A stretch of 10,160 bases of DNA from Spirochaetia bacterium (GCA_016784705.1 JADHUD010000068.1:1-10160), one strand, 5' to 3'. Positions 1 through 7,663 are shown, counted from the stretch's first letter. The notes: a model not told the origin generated them from the sequence alone. A program made the numbers and translations.

Positions 1-231
1 AAGAAAAAGCCTATAAAACAGGCAGGAAATTGAAAAAGACTAACATTTTTAGGAGATTTATTGGGGTGTTACCGTTCCAGAAAGGAAGGAGCGCCTTTTT
101 TGCTTAATTTACGAAAAACAAGTCAGACAAACTCCTAGGCTTTTAGAAAAGCATATTTTGAGAAAATAGTTCTTTTACTATATGTATAAAACTATCTCAT
201 GTTGGGTAATGCGCCATAATGTTAATCCGGT
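1..231. other. Left-edge region with no supported gene
   Basis: Bases 1-107 are open in plus frame 3, starting before the window and stopping at TAA 105-107. This gives 34 mostly basic residues that I do not recognise, so it could be the tail of a plus-strand gene or chance. A short hairpin with arms AAGG (86-89) and CCTT (94-97), running into a T tract up to 101, could be a weak plus-strand terminator for such a gene. On the other side, the minus-strand operon ends at 232 and is followed by an AT-rich inverted repeat (166-195). Nothing else is visible. Confidence 0.3.
166..195 (-). terminator. Weak AT-rich hairpin downstream of the operon
   Basis: Read on the minus strand, ATAGTT (195-190) pairs with AACTAT (171-166). 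Two more pairs, one of them G-U, extend the stem to about 8 bp, and a U-rich UUUUC follows. It lies about 40 bases after the stop of the last minus-strand gene, where a terminator would be expected. The stem has a single G-C pair, so it would be weak, and I regard it as a candidate only. It could also be a chance repeat in AT-rich DNA. Confidence 0.25.
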
Positions 232-1140
232 TCATACCGATCGGTTAAAAAGGTTCTTTACCCAGTCCCTAAATCGCCTGAATAACGTCAGCCTATTTTT
301 TTCGGCAAAATCTTTCGAGGCATCGGCAGGATGAACGTTCTTACCTGATTGTCCTTTTAAATGATTCCAATGCTTTACAATCCACATATACAGATCACCA
401 CTTGTCCGCCCGGGAAATTTTGAGAGGAGTTTCTGATCTTTAACAGCTTTCTCAATTGGATAATAAACATTTTTATACCAGGATTTTGCAGCCTCTTCAA
501 AGGAGATCTCTTTCTCTTTTCCCATGTTTATATAATATTTATGTACATTGATATGATGGAGCATTTCTGTATATCGACCGGGTGTTGTAAACATAATTGA
601 AGACATATCTATTATGTTCTGAATTGATGTTGTTTCAAAAACCCGCTTTCTCTCATAAGCAATAACCTTATCACGCAGCTGTTTGTCTGTCATTCCGGGT
701 TCAAGATGAATTTCTGCATCCAGCTCAACTATATCTGCATCAATAAACTCAACACCCAACGTTTTTGCTACAGAAACCCGGTGGTTTCCATCCCGGACAA
801 AATATGCATCACCAATTTTATAAACACTGATAGCGGGTAAATCTACCATTGCCAAATGAGCTTTACTGATACTTTCCCAACGTCCTTTCAACATCGACTT
901 CTTCGGTAAAAAAGCCTTGCTGAAATCCCTATAACGACCTTCACTCCCAATAATTCTATCAACCCGAATAGCTTTCATACCAAGGTAAGTTTGTTTTTTA
1001 GGTTTAACCAGCTCCTTCACATCATAGAAAGAGAGAAGTTCCGTCCGCTCCATCTGCAGTTTTGATAAAATCGTTTGGAGTTTGGCTTTTTTGAGAGCCC
1101 GCATAAAATTATCATTCGCCTGAAAATCAAATCTTCCCAC
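232..1140 (-). CDS. ParB-like nuclease-fold domain protein (putative regulator)
   Basis: The protein has 302 residues. The recognisable element is DGNHRVSVAKTLG at residues 117-129, the DGNHR-type signature of the ParB/Srx-like fold (ParB-N domain) found in ParB and in several uncharacterised proteins often called transcriptional regulators. The flanks are charged and helical, with no membrane segments. A C-terminal stretch around residues 244-262 (GRTSGDLYMW) resembles the tail of similar proteins I recall from spirochaetes and actinobacteria. There is no clear helix-turn-helix, so DNA binding is unproven and it is not an evident chromosome-partitioning ParB (no ParA neighbour). The start is GTG, and the upstream stop and this start share a base in TAGTG, so translation is probably coupled to the phosphoesterase gene. 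It is the last gene of the minus-strand run. Its molecular function is unknown. Confidence 0.75.
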   Translation of the reverse strand: MGRFDFQANDNFMRALKKAKLQTILSKLQMERTELLSFYDVKELVKPKKQTYLGMKAIRVDRIIGSEGRYRDFSKAFLPKKSMLKGRWESISKAHLAMVDLPAISVYKIGDAYFVRDGNHRVSVAKTLGVEFIDADIVELDAEIHLEPGMTDKQLRDKVIAYERKRVFETTSIQNIIDMSSIMFTTPGRYTEMLHHINVHKYYINMGKEKEISFEEAAKSWYKNVYYPIEKAVKDQKLLSKFPGRTSGDLYMWIVKHWNHLKGQSGKNVHPADASKDFAEKNRLTLFRRFRDWVKNLFNRSV

Positions 1141-1817
1141 TATTTTTGCTCAACTTCCAGCACATATCTGCTGTAAACGTTTATTACTTTTGTGTTTTCA
1201 TAGAGAGATTCCCGTTTTTGGTTAATATCAAGCAGATGTACATGCCCATGAAGCAGATATTCTGGTTGAAATTTTCTCATAAACCACAAAAAAGCTTTAA
1301 ATCCTGTATGACAGGCATCTTTCCCATCATGAATACCAAACGGCGGAGCATGTGTTATAAGAATATCCAGCCAGCGCCCGTGAAAAATCCTGTTAATTAA
1401 CATTTTAGGAAATAGTTTGATGATTTTTACATACATTTGCGTATTGGTATATTGATTTTCTCCTCCATTATACTTCATGGAACCGCCAAGGCCAGCAAGA
1501 AGAAGTCCCGTCTTCTTGTCTCTGATAACTTTATCCCCGATATAGGTCGATCCGAAGTAATTCAGCGAACAATTTAACTCATTTGCATAATTAAATTCAT
1601 CCCGGCCTTTTTTCTTAAATCTTTTCAAAAAGGTCAAATCATGATTCCCGAACACAAAATATAGCGGTTTGTTGAGCATGCTTACAATGAATCCATAGTA
1701 TCGCATCTTCAGGTCCCCTGCTCCTATAATAAAAGAGACATCCTTAAAACGCTCTTTAATATTTTGAGAATATACCACTAAATCTTCATTATCTGATACA
1801 CATAAAATCTTAATCAT
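1140..1817 (-). CDS. Calcineurin-like metallophosphoesterase
   Basis: The 225-residue protein carries most of the metal-binding motifs of the calcineurin-like phosphoesterase superfamily in order: D9 in SDNED, GAGD (32-35), GNHD (57-60), a histidine in THAPP (156) and GHVH (191-194). The first motif is normally DxH; here the histidine position is occupied by E11, so one metal site may be altered. There is no signal peptide, so it is predicted cytoplasmic. The substrate cannot be read from sequence; superfamily members cleave phosphomonoesters, cyclic nucleotides, nucleic acids or pyrophosphate bonds. It begins 23 bases after the SDR stop with only a weak upstream AGG, and its stop shares one base with the GTG start of the ParB-like gene. 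This tight coupling suggests that the two products act together. The family call is firm, the role unknown. Confidence 0.85.
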   Translation of the reverse strand: MIKILCVSDNEDLVVYSQNIKERFKDVSFIIGAGDLKMRYYGFIVSMLNKPLYFVFGNHDLTFLKRFKKKGRDEFNYANELNCSLNYFGSTYIGDKVIRDKKTGLLLAGLGGSMKYNGGENQYTNTQMYVKIIKLFPKMLINRIFHGRWLDILITHAPPFGIHDGKDACHTGFKAFLWFMRKFQPEYLLHGHVHLLDINQKRESLYENTKVINVYSRYVLEVEQK

Positions 1818-1840
1818 CTAATTTTTTACCTATGAAACCC

Positions 1841-2608
1841 CTATGTCAGCAGATAACCGCAATCAACTGTGATTATTTCACCGGTTATTGCAGAAGCAGC
1901 ATCAGAACTGAGGAAAACTACCGCATTCCCAATATCTTCTGTTCGCACAAGACGGCCTAAAGGAGTTCTTTTTTCATACATTTCCGCCAGATTTTCAGCG
2001 CTCTCCCGAAGACCGGAAGATTCAATAAGTCCCGGGGCAACAGCATTTACCCGAATACCATCTTTCGCAGTTTCAGCTGCTAAAGATCTTGTATACGCAG
2101 AAACTGCACCCTTACTTGCATCATAATGTGCCGTTTCCCCAAAACCCGGGTGAAGTGCATTAATACTCGCAATATTAATAATTACCCCGTGTCCAGCTGT
2201 ACGTAAAAACGGAATCGCTTCACGGCAGCATAAAAACAACCCCTGAACATTAACAGAAAAAACCTCTCCCCAACTGTCCAGAGAAAGATTCTCCTGCAGG
2301 GCTTGAGAAAAAACTCCTGAATTGTTGACTAAAACATCAAGTCCGCCAAGCTTCCCTACTACCTGATGCAGAAGATTCTGAACATCTTCTTCTTTTCTCA
2401 AATCAGCCTGAAATGATTCAGCCTTCAGCCCGCTTCCATATTGCTTCAACTCATGGACAGTTTGGTCAGCCCGATCCTTACTCCCGCTGTAACTTATTGC
2501 TACTGACGCTCCGGCATTGGCAAGTGCATGGGATATTCCTCTGCCGAGATTTCCGGATCCTCCAGTCACCAAGGCTCTCTTCCCAGCCAGACTGAAGGGA
2601 TTATTCAT
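1841..2608 (-). CDS. SDR-family NAD(P)-dependent oxidoreductase
   Basis: This is a classical short-chain dehydrogenase/reductase of 255 residues, the usual length. Counting from the ATG at 2608, it has the Rossmann nucleotide loop TGGSGNLG (15-22), NNSG (96-99, usually NNAG), catalytic Ser in NIAS (148), and Tyr and Lys in YDASK (162-166), followed by the IRVNAVAPG structural motif. It resembles 3-oxoacyl-ACP reductase and sugar or polyol dehydrogenase branches, but the substrate cannot be assigned. The absence of fatty-acid synthesis neighbours argues against a housekeeping FabG. The frame also permits TTG at 2614, but ATG at 2608 is preferred because AAAGGG lies about 7 bases upstream. The ATG overlaps the cupin stop by 8 bases, implying translational coupling. 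Confidence 0.9.
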   Translation of the reverse strand: MNNPFSLAGKRALVTGGSGNLGRGISHALANAGASVAISYSGSKDRADQTVHELKQYGSGLKAESFQADLRKEEDVQNLLHQVVGKLGGLDVLVNNSGVFSQALQENLSLDSWGEVFSVNVQGLFLCCREAIPFLRTAGHGVIINIASINALHPGFGETAHYDASKGAVSAYTRSLAAETAKDGIRVNAVAPGLIESSGLRESAENLAEMYEKRTPLGRLVRTEDIGNAVVFLSSDAASAITGEIITVDCGYLLT

Positions 2609-3122
2609 TAACAAACCCTTTAATCAGCTCCGAGGCAGCTGGAAAGAGTGTTATAAGCTCTTCTCTTTTTCCTATGATAAAATCTGATTCATGATAAGTA
2701 GGAGCCATAGTAGTACCGAAAAGTGCATACCTTCCGCCCTCTGCCAATCTGGTTCCCTGCCACACCCCTGCAGGTATATTACGAACTGGACGTTCGCCTT
2801 CCAAAAAATTTACACCTATTTTAATAAGATCAAAATGCCCATCAGGAAAGAGGCAAAGCTGTTCTGCAGAGTCGCCATAATAGAAATGCCACAACTCATC
2901 AGTTCTCAATTTATGCATGGCAGAAAAATTATCTGGTGTGATCAGATAGTAGATAGCCCCCGATACAGCTCTTATCCCCTCATTCTCATAACGCGAAGAG
3001 AGGGCAGCTGAGTCGATCTTATCTGAAGAAGCGTAATGCTGCTTGAAAAAGCCCCCCTCCCTGGGAAGCGGCTTTAAATCTAAAATTTTAATGAGCTCTT
3101 TAATGGGTATTAGATTTTCCAT
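2601..3122 (-). CDS. Cupin-fold protein, DUF985 family (COG3542-like)
   Basis: The 173-residue single-domain protein matches the DUF985/Cupin_5 pattern along its length: REGGFFKQHY (21-30), GAIYYLITPDNFSAMHKL (55-72), DELWHFYYGD (75-84), IPAGVWQGTRL (116-126) and RYALFGTTMAP (131-141) followed by ESDF. These are the conserved beta strands of a small jelly-roll; H70 and H79 are candidate ligand or metal contacts. No catalytic activity has been firmly fixed for the family as far as I know, and a sugar-like or nucleotide-like ligand is only a guess. The ATG has a good AGGAG 10 bases upstream. The gene starts 13 bases inside the purine nucleoside phosphorylase gene and ends inside the SDR start, so it is embedded in the operon. 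It appears complete and intact. Confidence 0.85.
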   Translation of the reverse strand: MENLIPIKELIKILDLKPLPREGGFFKQHYASSDKIDSAALSSRYENEGIRAVSGAIYYLITPDNFSAMHKLRTDELWHFYYGDSAEQLCLFPDGHFDLIKIGVNFLEGERPVRNIPAGVWQGTRLAEGGRYALFGTTMAPTYHESDFIIGKREELITLFPAASELIKGFVNE

Positions 3123-3937
3123 TCGGCTAGGACTCCTTTGATGAGTGAGGCGAATGTATCTCGAACCATAGCACCTGTTTCAAGAACTTCCTCATGATTC
3201 AGAGGCTGGTCTAGAATACCTGCTGCCATATTAGTAATACAGGAAATACCAAGCACTTTCATACCGCAATGAGCAGCCGCAGTAACTTCAGGAACTGTGG
3301 ACATCCCTACTGCATCAGCACCTAATATCTTCAGCATACGAATTTCTGCAGGAGTTTCAAAACTTGGTCCTGACATGTGTGCATACACACCTTTTCTCAA
3401 AGTTATACCAAGTTTTGAGGCAACTTTTTCTGCAAGTATACCGAGCTTTCTTGTATACGGCTCAGACATATCATTAAATCGCGGGCCAAATTCTTCAATA
3501 TTGGGACCCCGCAGCGGGCTTTCATCAAAAAATTTAATGTGATCGGTAATAATCATAAGATCTCCGGGGTTGAACTCGGAATTACAGCCTCCGGCAGCAT
3601 TTGTTACAATCATGCTTTCAATTCCCAATAACTTCATCACCCGTACCGGAAATCCAATTACCTGCATTGAATATCCTTCATAATAATGAAACCTTCCCTG
3701 CATTACTAATACAGGCCGTTCTTTCAATGTTCCGATAACCAGTTGTCCGGCATGCCCAACGACAGTTGACAGCGGAAAATGGGGGATATCTTTATAAGGA
3801 ATACGTACTGCATTTTCAACATCGTCACCAAGCACACCTAGGCCTGATCCAAGAATCAAACCAACTTCGGGCAAAATGGTTATCTGTGATTTTATATATT
3901 CTGCAGCTTCTTTCATCATTTCCAAAGTAAAATTCAT
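3110..3937 (-). CDS. punA: Purine nucleoside phosphorylase (trimeric, 6-oxopurine type)
   Basis: The enzyme catalyses phosphorolysis of purine (deoxy)nucleosides to the free base and (deoxy)ribose-1-phosphate in the cytoplasm. Counting from the ATG at 3937 (275 residues), phosphate-binding elements are GSGLG (30-34), His in VVGHAG (62) and QGRFHYYEGY with R82 and H84. TNAAGG (112-117) follows. The base site has FETPAE with Glu198, VGMSTVPEV with Met211, and TNMAAG with Asn236. These correspond to human PNP Glu201, Met219 and Asn243, which predicts inosine/guanosine rather than adenosine preference. An in-frame GTG at 3946 is rejected because AGAGGTG (3950-3944) is spaced 6 bases from the ATG and would overlap the GTG. 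It follows the nucleoside transporter genes, so imported nucleosides are its likely substrate; the cupin gene overlaps its end by 13 bases. Confidence 0.95.
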   Translation of the reverse strand: MNFTLEMMKEAAEYIKSQITILPEVGLILGSGLGVLGDDVENAVRIPYKDIPHFPLSTVVGHAGQLVIGTLKERPVLVMQGRFHYYEGYSMQVIGFPVRVMKLLGIESMIVTNAAGGCNSEFNPGDLMIITDHIKFFDESPLRGPNIEEFGPRFNDMSEPYTRKLGILAEKVASKLGITLRKGVYAHMSGPSFETPAEIRMLKILGADAVGMSTVPEVTAAAHCGMKVLGISCITNMAAGILDQPLNHEEVLETGAMVRDTFASLIKGVLAEWKI

Positions 3938-3943
3938 TATACA

Positions 3944-3950
3944 CACCTCT
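3944..3950 (-). promoter_or_regulatory. Ribosome binding site deciding the punA start
   Basis: The minus strand reads AGAGGTG here, with a 6-base spacer to the ATG at 3937. It overlaps the alternative GTG codon at 3946-3944, which makes that codon an unlikely start and removes three residues from the longest reading frame. Confidence 0.75.
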
Positions 3951-3973
3951 TCTTATAATCAGCAAAGCAGCTT

Positions 3974-4077
3974 GAAAGACAAGTATTCCTGTAAGACAAG
4001 TACTCTTGTAAGACAAGTACTCTTGTAAGACAAGTACTCTTGTAAGACAAGTACTCTTGTAAGACAAGTACTCTTGT
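3974..4077. repeat. 17-bp tandem repeat, six copies
   Basis: The unit GTAAGACAAGTACTCTT (plus strand) occurs five times without a mismatch, at 3991, 4008, 4025, 4042 and 4059. A diverged copy at 3974-3990 has three differences, and two bases of a further copy follow at 4076-4077. Each junction contains ACAAG-TACT-CTTGT, a 5-bp inverted repeat, so the minus-strand mRNA could form a row of small hairpins (ACAAG/CUUGU) every 17 nt. An alternative register pairs CUUGU with the next ACAAG across a 3-nt loop. The array begins 4 bases after the second permease stop and ends 36 bases before the punA ATG, leaving the ribosome binding site outside. Perfect copies imply recent expansion or active homogenisation. 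The period is not a multiple of three. It lacks CRISPR features, since there are no spacers. Confidence 0.97.
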
Positions 4078-4081
4078 CCCC

Positions 4082-5035
4082 TTACCCCTGACCAGGATAA
4101 TACGGCTGTCCGGCAGCCTTTGGAGCCTGCGAAGTCTTGGAGAAGAGAACTAAAGCAACCAATGTAACAACATACGGGAACACCTTGAGAATAAGCGGCG
4201 GAATCACTGCCAATTCTGGAACGACCTGTGAAACGTTGGCAACCGTCATAGCAAAGCCGAAAAAGAATGTAGCTCCCAGAACTCCAAGCGGTTTCCACTG
4301 ACCAAATATCAAAGCAGCCAGAGAAAGGAATCCTAATCCGGCTACCGATCCATTAAATTCTCCTGAATAGGTTACTAAAATAATAGCACCCCCTAATCCT
4401 GCAAAAGCACCGGAAATCATCACTCCAATATAGCGCATTCTATAGACATTGACACCTGCCGATGCAGCTGATGAAGGATGTTCACCACAAGCCCTTAAAC
4501 GAAGTCCGAATGATGTTTTGTAGAGCACAAACCAGGAAATCAGAACAATAAGCAATATTATCCAGGTTGTCCAGTACGTCTGGGTAAAGATAAGCGGCCC
4601 AATAATTGGAATCTTTGACAACACAGGTATAGTATGACGGATTACCCCGATCCTTATCGATATGTTCCCGCTTCCTGTGATAGTTCGTGCCAGATATACC
4701 GTTATAGCCCCTGCCATCATATTAATTGCGGTACCACTAATTACCTGATTAGCATTCAGGTTGATTGAAGCAAAAGCATGAAGAAGCGAAAATATTGCTC
4801 CGGCAGCCATTCCAGCCAGCAGACCTATCGGTATTGCCGCAGCATCAAGAGAACTCTCAAGTCCTTTAATCACAATTGCGCTGGCAAAAAAACCAACAAC
4901 CATTAATCCTTCAAGGCCGATATTTACAACTCCGCTCCGTTCACTGAACAATCCGCCAAGAGCTGTTATTAAAAGAGGCATGGTTAAAATGATTGCATAA
5001 GGAAATATCTGTGAGACAATTTGCCAAATATTCAT
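4082..5035 (-). CDS. ABC transporter permease, nucleoside uptake (second subunit)
   Basis: This is a 317-residue, strongly hydrophobic inner-membrane permease of the BPD_transp_2 family (the family of RbsC/LivH and the NupQ-type nucleoside permeases). About eight membrane segments can be seen, for example near residues 10-28, 43-58, 68-90, 100-118, 155-172, 203-222, 235-262 and 280-298. SERSGVVNIGLEGLM (31-45) is characteristic of the nucleoside branch. The cytoplasmic coupling loop is FGLRLRACGEHPSSAASAG (176-194), which contacts the ATPase. It starts one base after the stop of the first permease (TAG-C-ATG), using an AGGAGG that lies inside the upstream gene. The two permeases probably form a heterodimer. 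The short hydrophilic C-terminal tail rich in Pro, Gly and Tyr is unremarkable. Confidence 0.92.
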   Translation of the reverse strand: MNIWQIVSQIFPYAIILTMPLLITALGGLFSERSGVVNIGLEGLMVVGFFASAIVIKGLESSLDAAAIPIGLLAGMAAGAIFSLLHAFASINLNANQVISGTAINMMAGAITVYLARTITGSGNISIRIGVIRHTIPVLSKIPIIGPLIFTQTYWTTWIILLIVLISWFVLYKTSFGLRLRACGEHPSSAASAGVNVYRMRYIGVMISGAFAGLGGAIILVTYSGEFNGSVAGLGFLSLAALIFGQWKPLGVLGATFFFGFAMTVANVSQVVPELAVIPPLILKVFPYVVTLVALVLFSKTSQAPKAAGQPYYPGQG

Positions 5036-5036
5036 G

Positions 5037-6149
5037 CTACTTCTCCTCCTCTTCAGAATCAGAATCAGAACCAGAATCCAGATTTATGATCTTAGTGTCA
5101 TTTTTCCTTTTCTGCCTTCTGTTAAAAAAAGACCAAATACGACCAATCAAAACACTGGTTGCAGTAAAATATATAATGGTTGCAATAATCGTATCAGATA
5201 TTTCCGGAGGGATTCTGGTCATTGCGTTCATAAAACCTTTACCGGAGTGAAGCAGCCCGAAAAAAAGAGCTGAAGCAAAAACTCCCCACGGTTCTGTAGC
5301 ACCTAACAGAGCCACAGCAATTCCATCAAAACCCTGATTCGGCAGAACACCAATCTGCATATTCGATGCATAACCAGTGTAAAACGTCGTACCAGCCAAA
5401 CCGGCAAGGCTTCCGGCGATAATCATGGAAAGAACAATATTTCTATTTACTTTGATACCGGCATATTCGGCAGCATCACGATTAAAACCGACTGCTTTCA
5501 ACTCAAATCCTAACGTGGTTTTTTTCAGAATTATCTGGATTATAACAACCGCAATTAACGCTATAAATATACCAATATTGATATATGAACCATTAAAAAG
5601 TGCATCAAGCCAGGGAGCCTTCAGAGAAGCAGACATGGGAATCAAACGTGATTCAGTCTCCAGATACATCCCTTTAAAGTAAGCCGGCACAACATAATAT
5701 ACAACCCAGTAGGCAATCCAGTTCATCATGATTGTTGCTACAACCTCATGAACATTGAATTTTGCCTTCAGCAAACCGGGAACAGCTCCCCAGAGAGCCC
5801 CTCCGGTAAATCCGGCCAGAATTATCAGAAAAAGAAGAATCGGCCGTGGGGCAGTCACCGTCAGGGCAACCATTGTTGAACAAAGCCCGCCCATCAGCAT
5901 TTGACCAGCTGCTCCAATATTAAATAGCCCGGTCTTAAAAGCAAACGCAACCGATAGTCCGGTCAGGGTGAGAGTAATAGCGGTGGCAATAGTATTACCT
6001 ATCCGTTCAATACTCATCAATCCGCCCTTAAAAAGATAGGAATATCCTTCAAGCGGATTGCTGCCTATACTCAACATAAGAATTGAACCGGCTATCAAGC
6101 CCAGTACAACAGCCGATATTGCTATAATAAATGCACTGTTTTTCTTCAT
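5037..6149 (-). CDS. ABC transporter permease, nucleoside uptake (first subunit)
   Basis: This 370-residue inner-membrane protein of the BPD_transp_2 family resembles NupP/YufP-type permeases. It has an N-terminal membrane anchor (about residues 7-28) and further hydrophobic segments near 52-70, 80-98, 103-125, 138-155, 190-208, 237-256, 275-300 and 318-338. TGLFNIGAAGQMLMG (73-87) and the coupling loop GFELKAVGFNRDAAEYAGI (214-232) are typical of the family. The ATG overlaps the ATPase stop as ATGA, preceded by AGAGGAG with a 7-base spacer. The C-terminus is basic and then ends in an acidic Ser/Asp/Glu tail (358-370); part of the tail's coding sequence is the Shine-Dalgarno of the next gene. 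It is predicted to pair with the second permease to form the channel. Confidence 0.92.
   Translation of the reverse strand: MKKNSAFIIAISAVVLGLIAGSILMLSIGSNPLEGYSYLFKGGLMSIERIGNTIATAITLTLTGLSVAFAFKTGLFNIGAAGQMLMGGLCSTMVALTVTAPRPILLFLIILAGFTGGALWGAVPGLLKAKFNVHEVVATIMMNWIAYWVVYYVVPAYFKGMYLETESRLIPMSASLKAPWLDALFNGSYINIGIFIALIAVVIIQIILKKTTLGFELKAVGFNRDAAEYAGIKVNRNIVLSMIIAGSLAGLAGTTFYTGYASNMQIGVLPNQGFDGIAVALLGATEPWGVFASALFFGLLHSGKGFMNAMTRIPPEISDTIIATIIYFTATSVLIGRIWSFFNRRQKRKNDTKIINLDSGSDSDSEEEEK
5045..5050 (-). promoter_or_regulatory. Shine-Dalgarno of second permease inside the first permease gene
   Basis: The minus strand reads AGGAGG here, a perfect match to the anti-Shine-Dalgarno, with 9 bases to the ATG at 5035. 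It is formed by the consecutive GAG codons of the acidic C-terminus of the first permease. Ribosomes ending at TAG (5039-5037) would stop almost on top of it, which favours coupled translation and balanced permease subunits. Confidence 0.85.
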
Positions 6150-7663
6150 CGGCTTTCTCCTCTCTTAATTCCGGCCATCATGAGACCTACCTCATCCTCA
6201 TTGGTTTCCTCTGTTTTTACTACATCTATCACTTCTCCGCTATTAATAATGACAATTCTGTCAGAAAGATTGAAGATTTCATCCAGCTCAAGAGAAACCA
6301 GAAGAACCGCCTTCCCATTATCACGTTGTTCAATGAGCCTTTTATGGATATACTCTATTGCTCCAACATCAAGACCCCGTGTCGGCTGAACGGCAATAAG
6401 CAAATCAGGATTCATGTCTATTTCACGGCCTACAATAGCTTTCTGCTGATTTCCGCCTGACAGCCCACCTGCCGGTGAATATATTCCCTGTCCAGAACGT
6501 ACATCAAATAATTCAACAATTCTTTCGGTATGCTCTTTAATTTTATCCTGATCCAGAAATCCAAACCTGGAAAAGGGTTTCTGATAATAAGTCTTCAGTA
6601 CCAGATTCTCGCCAACAGTAAATTCAAGCACAAGTCCATGTTTCTGACGATCCTCAGGAATATGAGCAATTCCAAGCTCATTTCGTTTGCGGCGGGAAAG
6701 GTGCGTTATTTCTTCACCGCGAATAGTAATACTTCCCGATATAATATCCCGGAGCCCGGTAATCGCTTCAACAAGTTCAGTTTGGCCGTTTCCTTCTACC
6801 CCGGCAAGCCCGACGATCTCTCCTCTGCAGACATGGATCGAAAACTTCTTCAAAGCCTCATATTTTCTTGCATTGAGAACTCTTAAATCCTTGATATCAA
6901 GAACCGTTTCACCCGGCTTACTGGCTTCTTTATCTACTTTGAAAGAAACCTCACGGCCGACCATCATTGAAGCCATCTCCTGCTGAGTCGTATCGGCTAC
7001 ATCAACCGTACCAATATATTTACCCCGCCTGATAACTGTACATCTGTCGGCAATATCTTTAATCTCTTTCAACTTGTGAGTAATCAATATTATCGACTTT
7101 CCCTCATCAACCAAATTCCTCATGATTCCCATAAGCTCATGGATTTCCTGTGGTGTCAGTACTGCTGTCGGCTCATCAAAGATCAGAACATCAGCATCAC
7201 GGTACAGCATTTTCAAGATTTCAACCCGCTGCTGCATTCCAACAGAGATATCCTCAATCTTTTCATTTGGATCGATACTCAACTTATAGCGTTCAGAAAG
7301 TTCCTTGATTTTCTTCGAGGCACTTCTTACATCAAGAATAAACCTGCCTTCATTTCCCATTATAATATTTTGGGTTACCGTAAAATTGTGTACAAGCTGA
7401 AAATGTTGATGCACCATACCTATGCCCAATTCATACGCAATATTCGGGTCGGTAATATGCACGGCTTTTCCTTTTACCATGATACTACCCTCGTCAGCAT
7501 GATACAGACCAAAAAGAATACTCATAAGCGTAGATTTTCCTGCACCATTCTCTCCAAGCAAAGCGTGTATTTCCTGTGGACGCACTTGCAGAGTTACATT
7601 GTCATTTGCCACTACTCCGGTAAATTCTTTTCTGATATTCAGCATTTCAACTACATAATCCAT
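6146..7663 (-). CDS. ABC transporter ATP-binding protein, tandem-domain, nucleoside uptake
   Basis: This 505-residue cytoplasmic protein has two fused nucleotide-binding domains, as in RbsA/MglA and NupO-type ATPases. Domain 1 has Walker A GENGAGKS (37-44), Q-loop Gln86, signature SVGMQQ (140-145), Walker B VLIFDE (159-164) and switch His196. Domain 2 has a Walker A-like GVEGNGQT (288-295) lacking the lysine, an intact LSGGNQQ signature (401-407), a Walker B ending VQPTRG (425-430) in place of DEPT, and Ser457 at the switch-His position. So ATP hydrolysis probably depends on the domain-1 Walker site; QPTRGLDVGAIE is characteristic of nucleoside-type members. The ATG has AGGAG (7676-7672) 8 bases upstream. 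The gene follows the binding-protein gene after a terminator, and its stop overlaps the first permease. It energises import by the two permeases. Confidence 0.94.
   Translation of the reverse strand: MDYVVEMLNIRKEFTGVVANDNVTLQVRPQEIHALLGENGAGKSTLMSILFGLYHADEGSIMVKGKAVHITDPNIAYELGIGMVHQHFQLVHNFTVTQNIIMGNEGRFILDVRSASKKIKELSERYKLSIDPNEKIEDISVGMQQRVEILKMLYRDADVLIFDEPTAVLTPQEIHELMGIMRNLVDEGKSIILITHKLKEIKDIADRCTVIRRGKYIGTVDVADTTQQEMASMMVGREVSFKVDKEASKPGETVLDIKDLRVLNARKYEALKKFSIHVCRGEIVGLAGVEGNGQTELVEAITGLRDIISGSITIRGEEITHLSRRKRNELGIAHIPEDRQKHGLVLEFTVGENLVLKTYYQKPFSRFGFLDQDKIKEHTERIVELFDVRSGQGIYSPAGGLSGGNQQKAIVGREIDMNPDLLIAVQPTRGLDVGAIEYIHKRLIEQRDNGKAVLLVSLELDEIFNLSDRIVIINSGEVIDVVKTEETNEDEVGLMMAGIKRGESR

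Noticed and set aside
3..107. 34-residue C-terminal fragment of a plus-strand gene
   Set aside because: Open frame and basic composition only; no recognisable motif, and too short to distinguish from chance.
139..152. Short inverted repeat GCTTTTAGAAAAGC
   Set aside because: The stem is tiny and AT-rich and no U-tract immediately follows on either strand, so it is not a convincing terminator.
3952..4000. Promoter for punA using TTGTCT in the repeats as -35 and TATAAG as -10
   Set aside because: Spacing is about 19 bases with a weak -35, and the start would fall almost on the ribosome binding site.
3974..4077. CRISPR array
   Set aside because: The copies are directly contiguous, with no unique spacers, and the unit is only 17 bp.
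3825..4298. 157-residue minus-strand frame crossing the tandem repeat
   Set aside because: It overlaps punA and the second permease in another frame, is repetitive because it translates the 17-bp array, and matches no family; the two overlapped genes are clearly real.
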